From Sphingomonas sp. LHG3406-1 (GTDB taxonomy: Bacteria > Pseudomonadota > Alphaproteobacteria > Sphingomonadales > Sphingomonadaceae): DNA of 64,000 bases. The notes beneath the pieces are model-generated. The model made no database searches and was not told the origin of the DNA. It was given only the letters and a program-made list of their open reading frames with translations. Below are positions 27,092-35,820 of the stretch, in pieces (positions within the stretch are counted from its first letter, which is position 1; every line of letters starts with the position of its first letter). The stretch lies in assembly GCF_029637485.1 (NCBI RefSeq), contig NZ_CP069128.1:2781505-2845504 (forward strand). The letters are read 5' to 3'. Both the position numbers and the translations under genes were made by a program.

Positions 27092-27877
27092 ATGCTGCTC
27101 GCCATTGATGCCGGCAATACCAACGTCGTCTTCGCGCTGGTGGCGGAGGACGGAAGCATTGCCGCGCGCTGGCGGATCGCGACGGACGCGCGCCGGACGG
27201 CCGACGAATATGCGGTCTGGCTGCACCAGTTGCTTGCGCTCGAAGGCTATGGCCGGAGCGATGTCACCGGAGTCATCATCGGCACGGTCGTCCCGCGCGC
27301 CCTCCACAACCTCGAGGTGCTCGCAAGCAAATACTTCCACCAGGAAGCGTTGATCGCCGGGCAGGGGAGTGCCGCCTGGGGCATCCGGCTTGATGTCGAC
27401 GAGCCGCAGAATGTCGGTGCCGATCGGGCGCTCAACGCGATCGCTGCTCACGCGCGGCACAAGGGCGACCTCGTCGTCATCGACTTCGGCACCGCCACCA
27501 CCTTCGACGTCGTCGACTATGACGGTGCCTACAAGGGCGGGATCATCGCGCCGGGCATCAACCTCAGCCTCGACGCGCTGGTCGCCGCCGCCGCCAAGCT
27601 GCCGCGTGTCGCGATCGAAGCGCCGGCCGATCCGACCGTCATCGGCCGCACCACCAACAGCCAGATGCTGTCGGGCATCTACTGGGGCTATGTGGCGATG
27701 ATCGAAGGCCTGCTCGCCCGCGTGAAGGCGGAGATCGGTCGTCCAATCACCACCATTGCGACCGGCGGCCTCGCCACCCTTTTCCAGCAGCATACGCGCG
27801 TGTTCGACGCCATCGAACCCGATCTCACCATTCAGGGGTTGGCCCTCCTGTGGCAGCGGAGCCGGTCCGCGCGCTGA
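27092..27877 (+). CDS. coaX: Type III pantothenate kinase
   Basis: CoaX phosphorylates pantothenate in the first step of coenzyme A synthesis, uses a monovalent cation and is not inhibited by CoA. The 261-residue ASKHA-fold protein shows [14 protein letters not shown] (phosphate loop 1), [32 protein letters not shown] (phosphate loop 2), [15 protein letters not shown] and [13 protein letters not shown]. It is tightly linked to birA, linking two cofactor genes ahead of ribonuclease J. Confidence 0.95.
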   Translation: MLLAIDAGNTNVVFALVAEDGSIAARWRIATDARRTADEYAVWLHQLLALEGYGRSDVTGVIIGTVVPRALHNLEVLASKYFHQEALIAGQGSAAWGIRLDVDEPQNVGADRALNAIAAHARHKGDLVVIDFGTATTFDVVDYDGAYKGGIIAPGINLSLDALVAAAAKLPRVAIEAPADPTVIGRTTNSQMLSGIYWGYVAMIEGLLARVKAEIGRPITTIATGGLATLFQQHTRVFDAIEPDLTIQGLALLWQRSRSAR

Positions 27878-27883
27878 CGATAT

Positions 27884-27963
27884 TCGAGGAGCGGTGCGAC
27901 GAAGCAATCCAGTCGCCGCTCCTGACATGAGCAATGGATTGCTTCGCGTCGCCCGAAATGACG
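27884..27963. repeat. Intergenic repeat with inverted arms between coaX and rnj
   Basis: The arms GACGAAGCAATCCA (27898-27911) and TGGATTGCTTCGCGTC (27935-27950) are complementary over 12 paired bases plus an outer TC. A trailing GAAATGACG matches the end of the familiar sphingomonad repeat containing GGATTGCTTCG and CAATGACG. It occupies almost the whole 108-base gap. A fragment of the same repeat type appears at 52616-52653. Confidence 0.7.
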
Positions 27964-27985
27964 GGCGCTGGCTCAGGACGACTAC

Positions 27986-29620
27986 GTGACCTCAAGCAAA
28001 GAACTGATCTTCCTGGCCCTCGGCGGCTCGGGCGAAATCGGCATGAACGCCAATCTCTACGGCTGCGACGGCAAGTGGCTGATGGTCGACTGCGGAATGA
28101 CCTTCGGCGAACAGGATTATCCGGGCATCGACCTCATCCTGCCCGACCTCGAATTTATCGAGAAAAAGCGCAAGGACCTGGTCGGGCTGGTCCTGACCCA
28201 TGGCCATGAGGATCATATCGGGGCGATCCCCTATCTCGCCGCCGATCTCCACGTGCCGCTCTACGCGACGCCCTTCACCGCCGGGCTCATCGCCCACAAG
28301 CTGGAGGAGGAGGGCCTGACCGGCCAGGTGCCGCTCAGGATCATCCACCCCGACGACGTGCTCGAGCTCGGGCCCTTCCGGGTCCGCCCGGTACCGCTCG
28401 CCCACTCGATTCCCGAATCGAACGGCCTGCTGATCGAGACGCCGCACGGCCGCATCTTCCACACCGGCGACTGGAAGCTCGACCCGACTCCGGTGCTTGG
28501 CAATCCGACCAGCCCGGAAAAGCTCCGGGCGATCGGCGACCTCGGCGTCGACGTGATGGTCTGCGATTCGACCAATGCCTTCACCGACAAGGTGTCGGGC
28601 TCCGAAGCCGAGGTATTCGACGGCCTGCTGGGCGCCGTCACCGAGGCACCCGGCCGGGTCCTCGTCACCACCTTCGCCTCCAATGCCGCGCGGCTCCACA
28701 CGATCGGCCGGGTGGCCGAAGAAAGCGGGCGGCGGATCGCCGTCGCCGGCCGCTCGATCGAGCGCTACCTCAAGGTCGCCAGGGCGACCGGCTACCTCAC
28801 CGACTTCCCCGAGACAGTCCGCTACTACGAGGCCATGCGGCTGCCGCGCAAGGAATTGCTGGTGGTCGCCACCGGCGGGCAGGGCGAGCCACGCGCCGCA
28901 CTTGGCCGCATCGCCGCCGGTCAGCATGAGCTGAAGCTTGCCGAAAATGACACCGTCATCTTCTCCTCGCGCCAGATTCCCGGCAACGAGAATGCCGTAG
29001 GCCGGGTGATGAACCAGCTGGCCGACCTTGGCGTCCGCACCGTCACCGAGCGGCAGGCCCATGTGCACGTTTCGGGCCACCCGGGTCGTCCCGAGCTGGT
29101 CCAGATGTATGATTGGATCCGGCCCAAGCTGCTGATCCCGGTGCATGGCGAGCGCCGCCACATGCTCGAACAGGCCCGCCTCGGCCTGTCCAGCGGCATT
29201 CCGGGCGCCCTCGTGCAGAAGAATGGCGACCTCATTCGCCTCGCGCCCGGCGATCCGAAGAAGGTCGGCGAAGAAAGGGTCGGGCGGCTGGTGCTCGATG
29301 GAGACGTCATCCTGCCCGCCGACGGCACGACCATGAACGAGCGCCGCCGGATCGCCTTTCAGGGCGTGATCGCGGTCAGCATCGTGCTCCGCAGCAACGG
29401 CAATCTCGCCGCCGATCCGGTCGTCCGCGCGGTCGGTGTGCCGGTCGAGGAGGACCGAGACGACTTCATTCGCGATGCGCAGGCGACCGCGGCGAAGGCG
29501 GTCACGCCGATCAAGGACGAGGACAAGCTACGGGAGAATGTCCGGCTGGCGGTGAGGCGCTGTGCCACGCTGTGGACGGGCAAGAAGCCCAACGTCGAAG
29601 TCATGGTGACCCGCCTGTGA
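27986..29620 (+). CDS. rnj: Ribonuclease J
   Basis: A metallo-beta-lactamase/beta-CASP nuclease acting in mRNA decay and RNA 5'-end maturation. The zinc motif THGHEDHIGAIPYL supplies His72, His74, Asp76 and His77. Further motifs are HTGDWKLDPTP and CDSTNAF, the beta-CASP domain from about residue 200 (VLVTTFASNAARL), VSGHPGRPELVQMYDWIRPKLLIPVHGE, and a C-terminal domain. Length is 544 residues, typical for alphaproteobacterial RNase J. The GTG at 27986 is the most upstream fitting start. The stop overlaps the DUF1467 gene (GTGA). Confidence 0.95.
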   Translation: MTSSKELIFLALGGSGEIGMNANLYGCDGKWLMVDCGMTFGEQDYPGIDLILPDLEFIEKKRKDLVGLVLTHGHEDHIGAIPYLAADLHVPLYATPFTAGLIAHKLEEEGLTGQVPLRIIHPDDVLELGPFRVRPVPLAHSIPESNGLLIETPHGRIFHTGDWKLDPTPVLGNPTSPEKLRAIGDLGVDVMVCDSTNAFTDKVSGSEAEVFDGLLGAVTEAPGRVLVTTFASNAARLHTIGRVAEESGRRIAVAGRSIERYLKVARATGYLTDFPETVRYYEAMRLPRKELLVVATGGQGEPRAALGRIAAGQHELKLAENDTVIFSSRQIPGNENAVGRVMNQLADLGVRTVTERQAHVHVSGHPGRPELVQMYDWIRPKLLIPVHGERRHMLEQARLGLSSGIPGALVQKNGDLIRLAPGDPKKVGEERVGRLVLDGDVILPADGTTMNERRRIAFQGVIAVSIVLRSNGNLAADPVVRAVGVPVEEDRDDFIRDAQATAAKAVTPIKDEDKLRENVRLAVRRCATLWTGKKPNVEVMVTRL

Positions 29621-29877
29621 ACCCCGGAAGCGCTCTCGCCGTCTATTTCCTCATCTTCGTCTTCACCGCCTTCCTGATGCTGCCGTTCGGCATGCGGACG
29701 GACGAGGAGGTGGGGGCGCCGAAGATGGTCGGACAGGCCGAGAGCGCCCCCCACCGGTTCGACCTGAAGCGCCACCTGCTGCGCGCGGGACTGATCTCGG
29801 CCGTTCTGTTCGCCCTGTTCTACGCCAACTGGACGCAGGGCTGGGTGACGGCCGAGGACCTCGACTTCTATCACTAA
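29617..29877 (+). CDS. DUF1467 family small membrane protein
   Basis: An 86-residue protein with two membrane helices (LAVYFLIFVFTAFLMLPFGM and LLRAGLISAVLFALFYANW) separated by a polar loop. TDEEVGAPKMVGQAESAP is the typical loop sequence of the DUF1467 family. The family has no defined function. GTG start, coupled to rnj by a four-base overlap, the same arrangement as in many alphaproteobacteria. It converges with the next gene, whose stop is only eight bases away. Confidence 0.87.
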   Translation: MNPGSALAVYFLIFVFTAFLMLPFGMRTDEEVGAPKMVGQAESAPHRFDLKRHLLRAGLISAVLFALFYANWTQGWVTAEDLDFYH

Positions 29878-29885
29878 GGGCTGGT

Positions 29886-32195
29886 CTAGCGGCGGCGCTC
29901 CACCACCTGCGCCAGCGCCGTGTAGAGCTTGCCCATGTCGCTCGACAGCAGGGTGACGGCCATCATTCCGCCCTCGCGCTCGCCCGACAAGCGGCGGAGC
30001 ATCGCCTCGAAGTCGTGGACGTAGCGGGTGACCGCAGCGGCGAATTCGGGATCGCTGGCGATCTGCTGGTCGATCGCGCGCATCTCGCCGCTCGACAGCA
30101 GCCGCACGGCCCGCCGGGTGAACACGCCGCGGTCACCCTTGAGATAGGCCGCCCATGCGCGGTCGTCGACTTCGTCCGACAGGATCCGGCCGACGTCGAT
30201 CGCCGCCGAGTGAAGCGAGTCGATCAGCACTGCCGAGCGCCGCGCGAAATTCTCGCTTTCGGCCAGGCGGTCGTCGTCGGCTACCTTGACCATATGCTGC
30301 TCGAGCGCGCTCGCCGTTCGGCCGATGTTGAGCATCTGCTGCGACAGGCCCTCGGATGCCCTGCGGGCGGCCTTGAGCGCTTCGGCCGCGACCCGTTCCA
30401 CCTCCATCAGCTGGGTACGTACGCTATCCTCGACCGCGCGGCCGAGCGCCTTTCTCGTCTCGGCGGAAAGCTGGTCGGCCGTTTCGGGCACCACCGCCGA
30501 CAGCGCCTCCCGCGCCCGCATCGCCGCCTGCGATGCCGCCTCGCGGATCTGGACCATGGCCTGGACCAAGGCCGGGCCGGTTTCGGACTGCAGCCGCGAA
30601 GCGTCCTGCTCGGCCGAGGCGATCGCTGCCGCCAGCTCGCCGAGGCGCCGCTCGGCCCCGCCCACGCCCTGGTCGATGGTGGAGAGCAGGGCATCAAGCC
30701 GCTCCTGCTGGCCGGACAGGCCCGCCGTTCCGGCCTCAAGCCGACTGCCGGCCTCGGCAGCCGCTTCGCGCATCTGCTCGACCTCAGGCCGGGCGGCCTG
30801 CACCGCCGCCAGCAATCGCTCAGCGCCGCCTTCGGCCGAGCCGAGGGCGCCGGTCAGCTGTTCGCCGAATTCCTGATGGAGCGCCGCAACCGAGTGGCGG
30901 AGCTGCTCGGTTCGTCCGGCAAGGTCCTCCAGAGTCCCGCCGCTCGCCGCCTGCTGGCTGGCGAGCATGTCCAGCTCGCGGCGCACCCGGTCGATCGCGG
31001 TCGCCACCGCCTGGGCGCGAAGGTCTCCCTCCGCGGCAAGGTCCACGAAGCGCTGGTCGACCTCGGCCAGCTGCTGCTCCAGCCCACCGATCATTGCCGT
31101 CACCGCCCGGTCCTGCTCGGCAACCCGCGCCGACATGCCGTCGAGAAGCTGAGAGGCGGACCCCAGCCGCGTGCCGAGCTGACTCGCCGCTTCCTGGCCG
31201 GCAAGGCCGATCGCCGCTGCACTCTGGTCGACGAGGGCGCGAACTGCGGCCGCCTGCTCGTCGATTCCGCTGCGGACCTGGTTCAGCGCGTCGCCGGTAC
31301 GGGCCAGGAGCGCGTCCACCTCGGCCGAGGCGCTGCCGCCGGCATCGCCGACCCGGGCCGCCGCCGCCGCTCCCGCACTCTCGATCTGGGTAAGATGGGC
31401 GACCAGCCGCTGCGCCGCGCCGCTTACATTGTCCTCGGCCTCGCGCGCCCGGCCGCTGACCGCGGCAAGCTGGGCTTCGAGCGCCGCCGCCTGCGCACTC
31501 GCCTCGCGGCCAGAGACGCGCAGTTCCTCGGCCATCGCCTTGCTGCTTGCCTCGGCACGCGGAAGATCCTCGAGCAGCACACCGATGTCCGTCCGCGCGC
31601 TCTCGGCCGCCCGGTCGAGCGCCGCGGCATGGCGGCTCAACGTCTCGCTGCCTGCCGTCAGGTCACGGGTCACGCCGCCCAGCCGGTGGCTCGCCTCATC
31701 GCCCAGCCGCATCAGCCGCTCGGCATGGCCGGACAGGGCCGCCTGCTCCTCGTCCAGCCGCTGGCGCAGGACGCCGAGCAGCTGCTCCAGGCTGCGCGCT
31801 TCCGAGCGCATCAGCTGCACCGACCGGGTGAAGCGCTCGGCTTCCTTGCGGCGGGTCCGCCCGAAGATCAGCCAGGTGAGGCCGAGCAGCATCAGGGGTG
31901 CGGCGGCGGTCGCCAGCCATTGCGCCAGCTGCGGCGCGTTCACCGCCTCGCCGATCGCGCGGCCGGCGCTCCAGCCGGCAAAACCGATCCAGGCCAGCGC
32001 CAGGATCGCCAGCGTCCAGCCGAGCACCCGCCGGCCGTCGGCGCCTTGCTCGACCGGCGCTTCTTCCAGCACCCAGTCTGCGAAATTGTCGGGTGCTTCC
32101 TGATATGCGTCGACCGGTGCAGCCTCCGTCAGTTCGAGCGGTTCAACCGGCGTACCGGTGGCGGAACGGGGCAGGGGCGAGCTCATGACCGCCAT
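29886..32195 (-). CDS. Membrane-anchored long coiled-coil protein of unknown function
   Basis: A 769-residue protein. After a 50-residue acidic N-terminus come two membrane segments (VLGWTLAILALAWIGFAGW and LAQWLATAAAPLMLLGLTWLIFG). About 550 residues of Ala/Glu/Gln/Arg-rich helix follow with heptad character (SLEQLLGVLRQRLDEEQAAL, EMAEELRVSGREASAQ and similar). A more globular C-terminus (from about VLIDSLHSAAIDVGRILSDEVDDRAW) contains FTRRAVRLLSSGEM. It resembles chemoreceptor or tethering coiled coils in composition, but I see no MCP signalling hairpin, Walker motif or enzyme motif. AAAGGTGG lies five bases before the ATG at 32195; ATG 32186 is an alternative. Divergent from the next gene. 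Confidence 0.75.
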   Translation of the reverse strand: MAVMSSPLPRSATGTPVEPLELTEAAPVDAYQEAPDNFADWVLEEAPVEQGADGRRVLGWTLAILALAWIGFAGWSAGRAIGEAVNAPQLAQWLATAAAPLMLLGLTWLIFGRTRRKEAERFTRSVQLMRSEARSLEQLLGVLRQRLDEEQAALSGHAERLMRLGDEASHRLGGVTRDLTAGSETLSRHAAALDRAAESARTDIGVLLEDLPRAEASSKAMAEELRVSGREASAQAAALEAQLAAVSGRAREAEDNVSGAAQRLVAHLTQIESAGAAAAARVGDAGGSASAEVDALLARTGDALNQVRSGIDEQAAAVRALVDQSAAAIGLAGQEAASQLGTRLGSASQLLDGMSARVAEQDRAVTAMIGGLEQQLAEVDQRFVDLAAEGDLRAQAVATAIDRVRRELDMLASQQAASGGTLEDLAGRTEQLRHSVAALHQEFGEQLTGALGSAEGGAERLLAAVQAARPEVEQMREAAAEAGSRLEAGTAGLSGQQERLDALLSTIDQGVGGAERRLGELAAAIASAEQDASRLQSETGPALVQAMVQIREAASQAAMRAREALSAVVPETADQLSAETRKALGRAVEDSVRTQLMEVERVAAEALKAARRASEGLSQQMLNIGRTASALEQHMVKVADDDRLAESENFARRSAVLIDSLHSAAIDVGRILSDEVDDRAWAAYLKGDRGVFTRRAVRLLSSGEMRAIDQQIASDPEFAAAVTRYVHDFEAMLRRLSGEREGGMMAVTLLSSDMGKLYTALAQVVERRR

Positions 32196-32253
32196 GTTTA
32201 CCACCTTTGCACGTCCAAGGAAGCGTGCAACAGGGAGGCAGGGAAGGGTGGGG
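32196..32253. promoter_or_regulatory. 58-base divergent intergenic region with back-to-back ribosome sites
   Basis: Two start codons face away from each other here, 32195 on the minus strand and 32254 on the plus strand. AAAGGTGG (minus, 32208-32201) and AAGGG (plus, 32244-32248) are the ribosome sites. With so little room, the promoters must overlap the coding ends. No clear -35/-10 pair is seen. Confidence 0.4.
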
Positions 32254-33438
32254 ATGGCGCTCGGCGCATTGATTGCAGCGATTGGCGAAGATGACGAAGG
32301 CGGGCTCCACGCGCTGGCGCCGCTCGCCGGTCGTACGCTCATCGAATATCAGGCGCGCTGCGCCGCGGCCGTCGGCGCCGCGCCGATCGTCGTGCTGGTC
32401 GAACGCGTGCCGCCCGCGCTGCAGACCGCCTTCGAGCGGCTTCGAACCGAAGGCATCGGCGTCGTGCCGGTCAGCGATGCGATGGAAGCCGCCGCCCGCT
32501 TCGACCCTGATCTCGCGGTTCTGCAGCTGGCCGATGGGGTCGCGCCGGCACCGGCCCTGCTCGCCGACCTTGCCGAAGAGCCTGCCCGCACCATCCTCAC
32601 CGTCCCCGACGACGAGAGCCACGAGGGCTTTGAGCGGATCGACGACCGGAATCGCTGGGCGGGAATCTCGGTGGTCGACAGCGCCCTCCTGAAGGACACG
32701 GCGCGGATGCTCGGCGACTGGGACCTGCAGTCGACCTTGCTTCGCCGCGCCGTCCAGTCGGGCGCACGGCTGCTTCCCGCCACCGAAGGCCTGTCGCCCT
32801 TCCTTGCTGGCAACAACGTCAGCGCCGACGCCTTCGACCGACACCTGCTCGACAGCAGTCGCCAGCGCCGCCGCGATTGGCCGAGCCGCTTCATCCTGCC
32901 GCCGCTCGAGGATGTCCTCACCCGCCAGCTGATGGGTGCCCCGGTGAAGCCCGGCTGGCTGCCCTGGGCGGCGCTGGTAATGGTGCTTGCCGCGGCCCTT
33001 CTGTTTACCCGTGGAAGTGCGACCTGGGCGATGGGCCTGCTGGTCGCCGCGAGCCCGCTCGACCGCCTCGCCGAGCGGCTTGCGACGGTCCGCCTCCGCC
33101 CGCTTTCGCGCCATGCTTTATCCCTCCGCTTGCTCGCCCCGGCTCATGCGCTGGCGCTCACCGGCCTGGCCTGGTTCGAGACCCGTCACGGGGGCGGCTG
33201 GGGTGCCCTCGTCGCCGCCGGCGCCACCGTCGCCTTTGCCGAAGCCAAGCGCGTCGAGCGCAGGGGGCGCGAACTCGGTCCCGACCTCTGGCTCTTCAGC
33301 CCGCGCAGCGCCGTCTTCGCCGCCATTCCGTTCGCGGCGTTTGGCGCGTGGAGCCTGCTGATCGTCTTCCTCGCCCTCTACGCCACCGCCAGCTTCTTCA
33401 TCGTCCAGTCGCTTGTGCACGGCCCGGACCGCGATTGA
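32254..33438 (+). CDS. Nucleotidyltransferase-like N-domain fused to a membrane domain
   Basis: A 394-residue protein. Residues about 1-210 resemble a GT-A/NTP-transferase fold: MALGALIAAIGEDD, LHALAPLAGRTLIEYQARCAAAVGAAPIVVLVERVPP, and VLQLADGVAPA where a DxD-like site would sit. The canonical GGxGTR loop and a clear DxD are missing, so activity is doubtful. From about residue 225 there are roughly five membrane helices (LPWAALVMVLAAALLF, AVFAAIPFAAFGAWSLLIVFLALYATASFFIV). No CDP-alcohol phosphotransferase motif is visible. The ATG at 32254 has AAGGG at good spacing; in-frame starts at 32158 and 32185 would overlap the divergent gene. Confidence 0.65.
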   Translation: MALGALIAAIGEDDEGGLHALAPLAGRTLIEYQARCAAAVGAAPIVVLVERVPPALQTAFERLRTEGIGVVPVSDAMEAAARFDPDLAVLQLADGVAPAPALLADLAEEPARTILTVPDDESHEGFERIDDRNRWAGISVVDSALLKDTARMLGDWDLQSTLLRRAVQSGARLLPATEGLSPFLAGNNVSADAFDRHLLDSSRQRRRDWPSRFILPPLEDVLTRQLMGAPVKPGWLPWAALVMVLAAALLFTRGSATWAMGLLVAASPLDRLAERLATVRLRPLSRHALSLRLLAPAHALALTGLAWFETRHGGGWGALVAAGATVAFAEAKRVERRGRELGPDLWLFSPRSAVFAAIPFAAFGAWSLLIVFLALYATASFFIVQSLVHGPDRD

Positions 33439-33465
33439 CGCGCCGTTAACGCGTAATTTGCTAAC
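33435..33465 (+). promoter_or_regulatory. Possible promoter before the DUF2336 gene
   Basis: TTGACG at 33435-33440 is followed by an AT-richer stretch containing TAATTTGCTAAC, unusual in this GC-rich sequence. Spacing to a -10-like element (GCTAAC, 19 bases) is longer than ideal. If used, the transcript would start only a few bases before the ATG at 33477. Confidence 0.28.
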
Positions 33466-33476
33466 AGGGTCGGCAG

Positions 33477-34499
33477 ATGCCCGACGAGTGGCCCATCGCC
33501 GCGCCTCCCCAAGAGGAGCGCCAAGAACGATCCTCGACCGCTTACCCAGCGGGCGGGGAACGGCGGCTTGCGGCCGTCGTCCAGGACTTCTTCCTTGCCG
33601 ACGAGGCGCGGCTGACCGAGCAGGGACGGGCGCTGATGAGCGCCATGCTCCACCACCTGGTCGAAAGCATTGCAGTCGAGCTTCGCGCCCGTCTCGAACC
33701 GGAGATGGCAGCGGGCTGCGCCGCCGACGCACCGGAACTCATCGCCGATCTCGGCCGTGCCGGCCTGATCCAGGACGAGACGCTGGTCGGGCTCCTGCTG
33801 CGCCGGGCCGACGTCCAGCGCCTCGCGCAGGGCGGACGCGGCGGCCGGACCCTGCTCCAGCGCTGGACCGCCGATCCCGACGGTGACATCGCCGGGGCGG
33901 CCATGGCATTGGTCACGGCACGAGGGCGCAGCCGCGACCGCTTTGGCCGCACTACGCTCGACCTCGTCGACCTGCCCGCGCCGCTCGCCCACGGCCTTGT
34001 TCTCGCCATCGCCGCCGCGCTCGGCACGCGCAGCGGCAAGGAAAGCGATTCCGCCCTTGCAGGAGCCGCCGCCGATCTCGTCCGGAGCCAGCGCGAGGAG
34101 CGCCGGCTGGAGGAACTGGAAACGGCTCTGGCCGAAGCCCTCGGACCCGACCGCCGCCGCTCGCCGGGCCTGCTCGTCACGCTTGCCGACGAAGGGGATT
34201 CGTCGCTGCTCGCCGCCATCCTCGCCACCGAAGCCGGCATTCCCGCCGAGGAGGCTTGGTCGGCACTGCTGGGCGGCGGCGAGCGGGTGGCGCTGCTGCT
34301 TCGACTTGCCGACGTGACCCGGCCCGAAGCAGGTGCACTGCTCGCCGCCTCGGGGCCGGCGCTCGGGCTCGGCGATCCGGTGCTGGCGATCGAGACTTTC
34401 GACTCTCTTTCGGCCGCCGCGGTCGAGGACGCACGCAGTGATTACCGGCTCCCGCCAGGCTATCGCCGCGCTGCGAGGAGGCTCCGGCGCCATGGCTAG
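33477..34499 (+). CDS. DUF2336-type helical-repeat protein
   Basis: A 340-residue soluble protein composed of short helical repeats, with no signal peptide or membrane helix. The segment DFFLADEARLTEQGRALMSAMLHHLVESIAVELRARL, split here as ADEARLTEQGRALMSAM and LVESIAVELRARL, matches the N-terminal pattern of DUF2336 proteins common in alphaproteobacteria. A C-terminal piece, DARSDYRLPPGYRRAARRLR, is basic. No catalytic motif is visible. It overlaps the kinase-like gene by eight bases, which implies coexpression and possibly direct interaction. Family assignment is from memory of the pattern. Confidence 0.65.
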   Translation: MPDEWPIAAPPQEERQERSSTAYPAGGERRLAAVVQDFFLADEARLTEQGRALMSAMLHHLVESIAVELRARLEPEMAAGCAADAPELIADLGRAGLIQDETLVGLLLRRADVQRLAQGGRGGRTLLQRWTADPDGDIAGAAMALVTARGRSRDRFGRTTLDLVDLPAPLAHGLVLAIAAALGTRSGKESDSALAGAAADLVRSQREERRLEELETALAEALGPDRRRSPGLLVTLADEGDSSLLAAILATEAGIPAEEAWSALLGGGERVALLLRLADVTRPEAGALLAASGPALGLGDPVLAIETFDSLSAAAVEDARSDYRLPPGYRRAARRLRRHG

Positions 34500-35811
34500 C
34501 CTTCCCGCTCAGCCGCCGATCGCTGCGCGCGTCGATCGCGACGGCCGTCTGGTCGCCGCAGACGCGCCCTTGCTTGCCCTCCAGCAGGAGGCCGGAGGAA
34601 GGCTCGGAAGCAAGCTCGCGGTGCCGCAGCTCGCCGGACTCGCCCGCCTCGCCGCCCGGCTTGGCGTCGCCATCACCCGCCCGGTCACCGCCGCAAGCGA
34701 GGAGGAGGATCTCGACCTCGTCGTCCGCGCCGAGCCGGATGCGGACGGTGTCGCCCTGTCGGTCGAACGCTGGACCGCCCGCCTGCCGGTGCGCTCGCGC
34801 TGGTCGGGTGCGGGTGCGCCCGTGCAGGAAGAGGAGCGCGCAGCCGAGGAAGATGTCGTCACCGACTCCTCCCTTCGCATCGTCAGCCTCAGCCCTGGCC
34901 TTGCCCGTCGCCTTGGCAAAATGGCGGACGACCTCGTCGGCCAGCCGCTCGCCCGCGCCTTCCGCCCGGTCGAAGATGCCGCCGGCAACCTCCCGCTTCT
35001 GGAGGCGCTCGCCGGACGCACTCACTTCTCCGCCCAGCCAGCCGAGCTTCGCGCCGGCGAAGGGGCAGTGTTGCTCGACGGGCAGCCGCGCCTCGAGGAC
35101 GGCCGCTTCCTCGGCTACGTCGTCCGGGTCCGGAGGGATTCGTCGACAGGCACTACGCCCGCCCTCGTGCCCATGCCGCCGCTCGACGATCTGCTGCGCG
35201 AGCCGCTCGCCTCGATCATCGGTCAGGCGCAGGAGATTGCTGGGCGCAGCCAGGGTCCGCTCAAGACCGATTATGCGGGCTATGGCGCGGACATCGCTGC
35301 CGCCGCCCGCCACCTCCTCGACCTTCTGACCGATCTCGGCGCCGACGGCGATGAGCCGGGCAGCCCAGCGATGGGCGAACTGGTCGACCTAGCCGAACTG
35401 GTCCTCGACGCGGCCGGTCTCGTGCAGGCGCAGGCCGCCGCACGCGGAGTCATGCTCGACGTTGGCGGCGAGGGCCGAGCGCCCGCCCGCGGCCAGCCCC
35501 GCGCCATCACCCAGATCCTCGTCAACCTGATCGGCAATGCCGTCCGCTTCTCGCCCGAGGGCGGCACGGTCGCCATCAACCTCGGGAACGGCACGGCTGC
35601 CAGCGTCACGGTGACGGACCAGGGCCCGGGAGTGGCGCCCGGCGACCGCGTCCGCATCTTCGAGAAGTTCGAGCAGGGCGCCTCGGCCGAGGGCGGATCG
35701 GGCCTCGGCCTCGCCATTTCGCGCCGTCTCGCGCGGGAGATGGGCGGAGAGGTGGCGCTGCTCGACGGCGGCGCCGGGGCCAGTTTTCGCCTGACCCTGC
35801 CCTCCGCGTGA
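34492..35811 (+). CDS. Histidine-kinase-like protein with Asp replacing the phosphoacceptor His
   Basis: A 439-residue soluble protein. The ATPase domain is intact: N-box NLIGNAVRFSPEGG, G1 DQGPGVAPGD, F-box FEKFEQG and G2 GGSGLGLAISRRLAREMGG. In front of it, where kinases have HELRTPL, this protein has DLLREPLASIIGQAQ, so Asp233 occupies the histidine position while Arg, Pro and Leu of the H-box are kept. A PAS-like region (SLRIVSLSPGLARRLGKMADDLVGQPL) precedes it. No membrane helix is seen. It may be a pseudokinase or allosteric ATPase partnered with the overlapping DUF2336 protein, which is inference. It converges on gltA. Confidence 0.82.
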   Translation: MASLPAQPPIAARVDRDGRLVAADAPLLALQQEAGGRLGSKLAVPQLAGLARLAARLGVAITRPVTAASEEEDLDLVVRAEPDADGVALSVERWTARLPVRSRWSGAGAPVQEEERAAEEDVVTDSSLRIVSLSPGLARRLGKMADDLVGQPLARAFRPVEDAAGNLPLLEALAGRTHFSAQPAELRAGEGAVLLDGQPRLEDGRFLGYVVRVRRDSSTGTTPALVPMPPLDDLLREPLASIIGQAQEIAGRSQGPLKTDYAGYGADIAAAARHLLDLLTDLGADGDEPGSPAMGELVDLAELVLDAAGLVQAQAAARGVMLDVGGEGRAPARGQPRAITQILVNLIGNAVRFSPEGGTVAINLGNGTAASVTVTDQGPGVAPGDRVRIFEKFEQGASAEGGSGLGLAISRRLAREMGGEVALLDGGAGASFRLTLPSA

Positions 35812-35820
35812 TCCCTCCTC

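Noticed and set aside
30015-32294. 759-codon open frame on the plus strand
   Set aside because: It is complementary to the coiled-coil protein gene. The minus-strand reading has membrane helices, heptads and a good ribosome site; the plus-strand product has random Arg/Gly/Leu composition.
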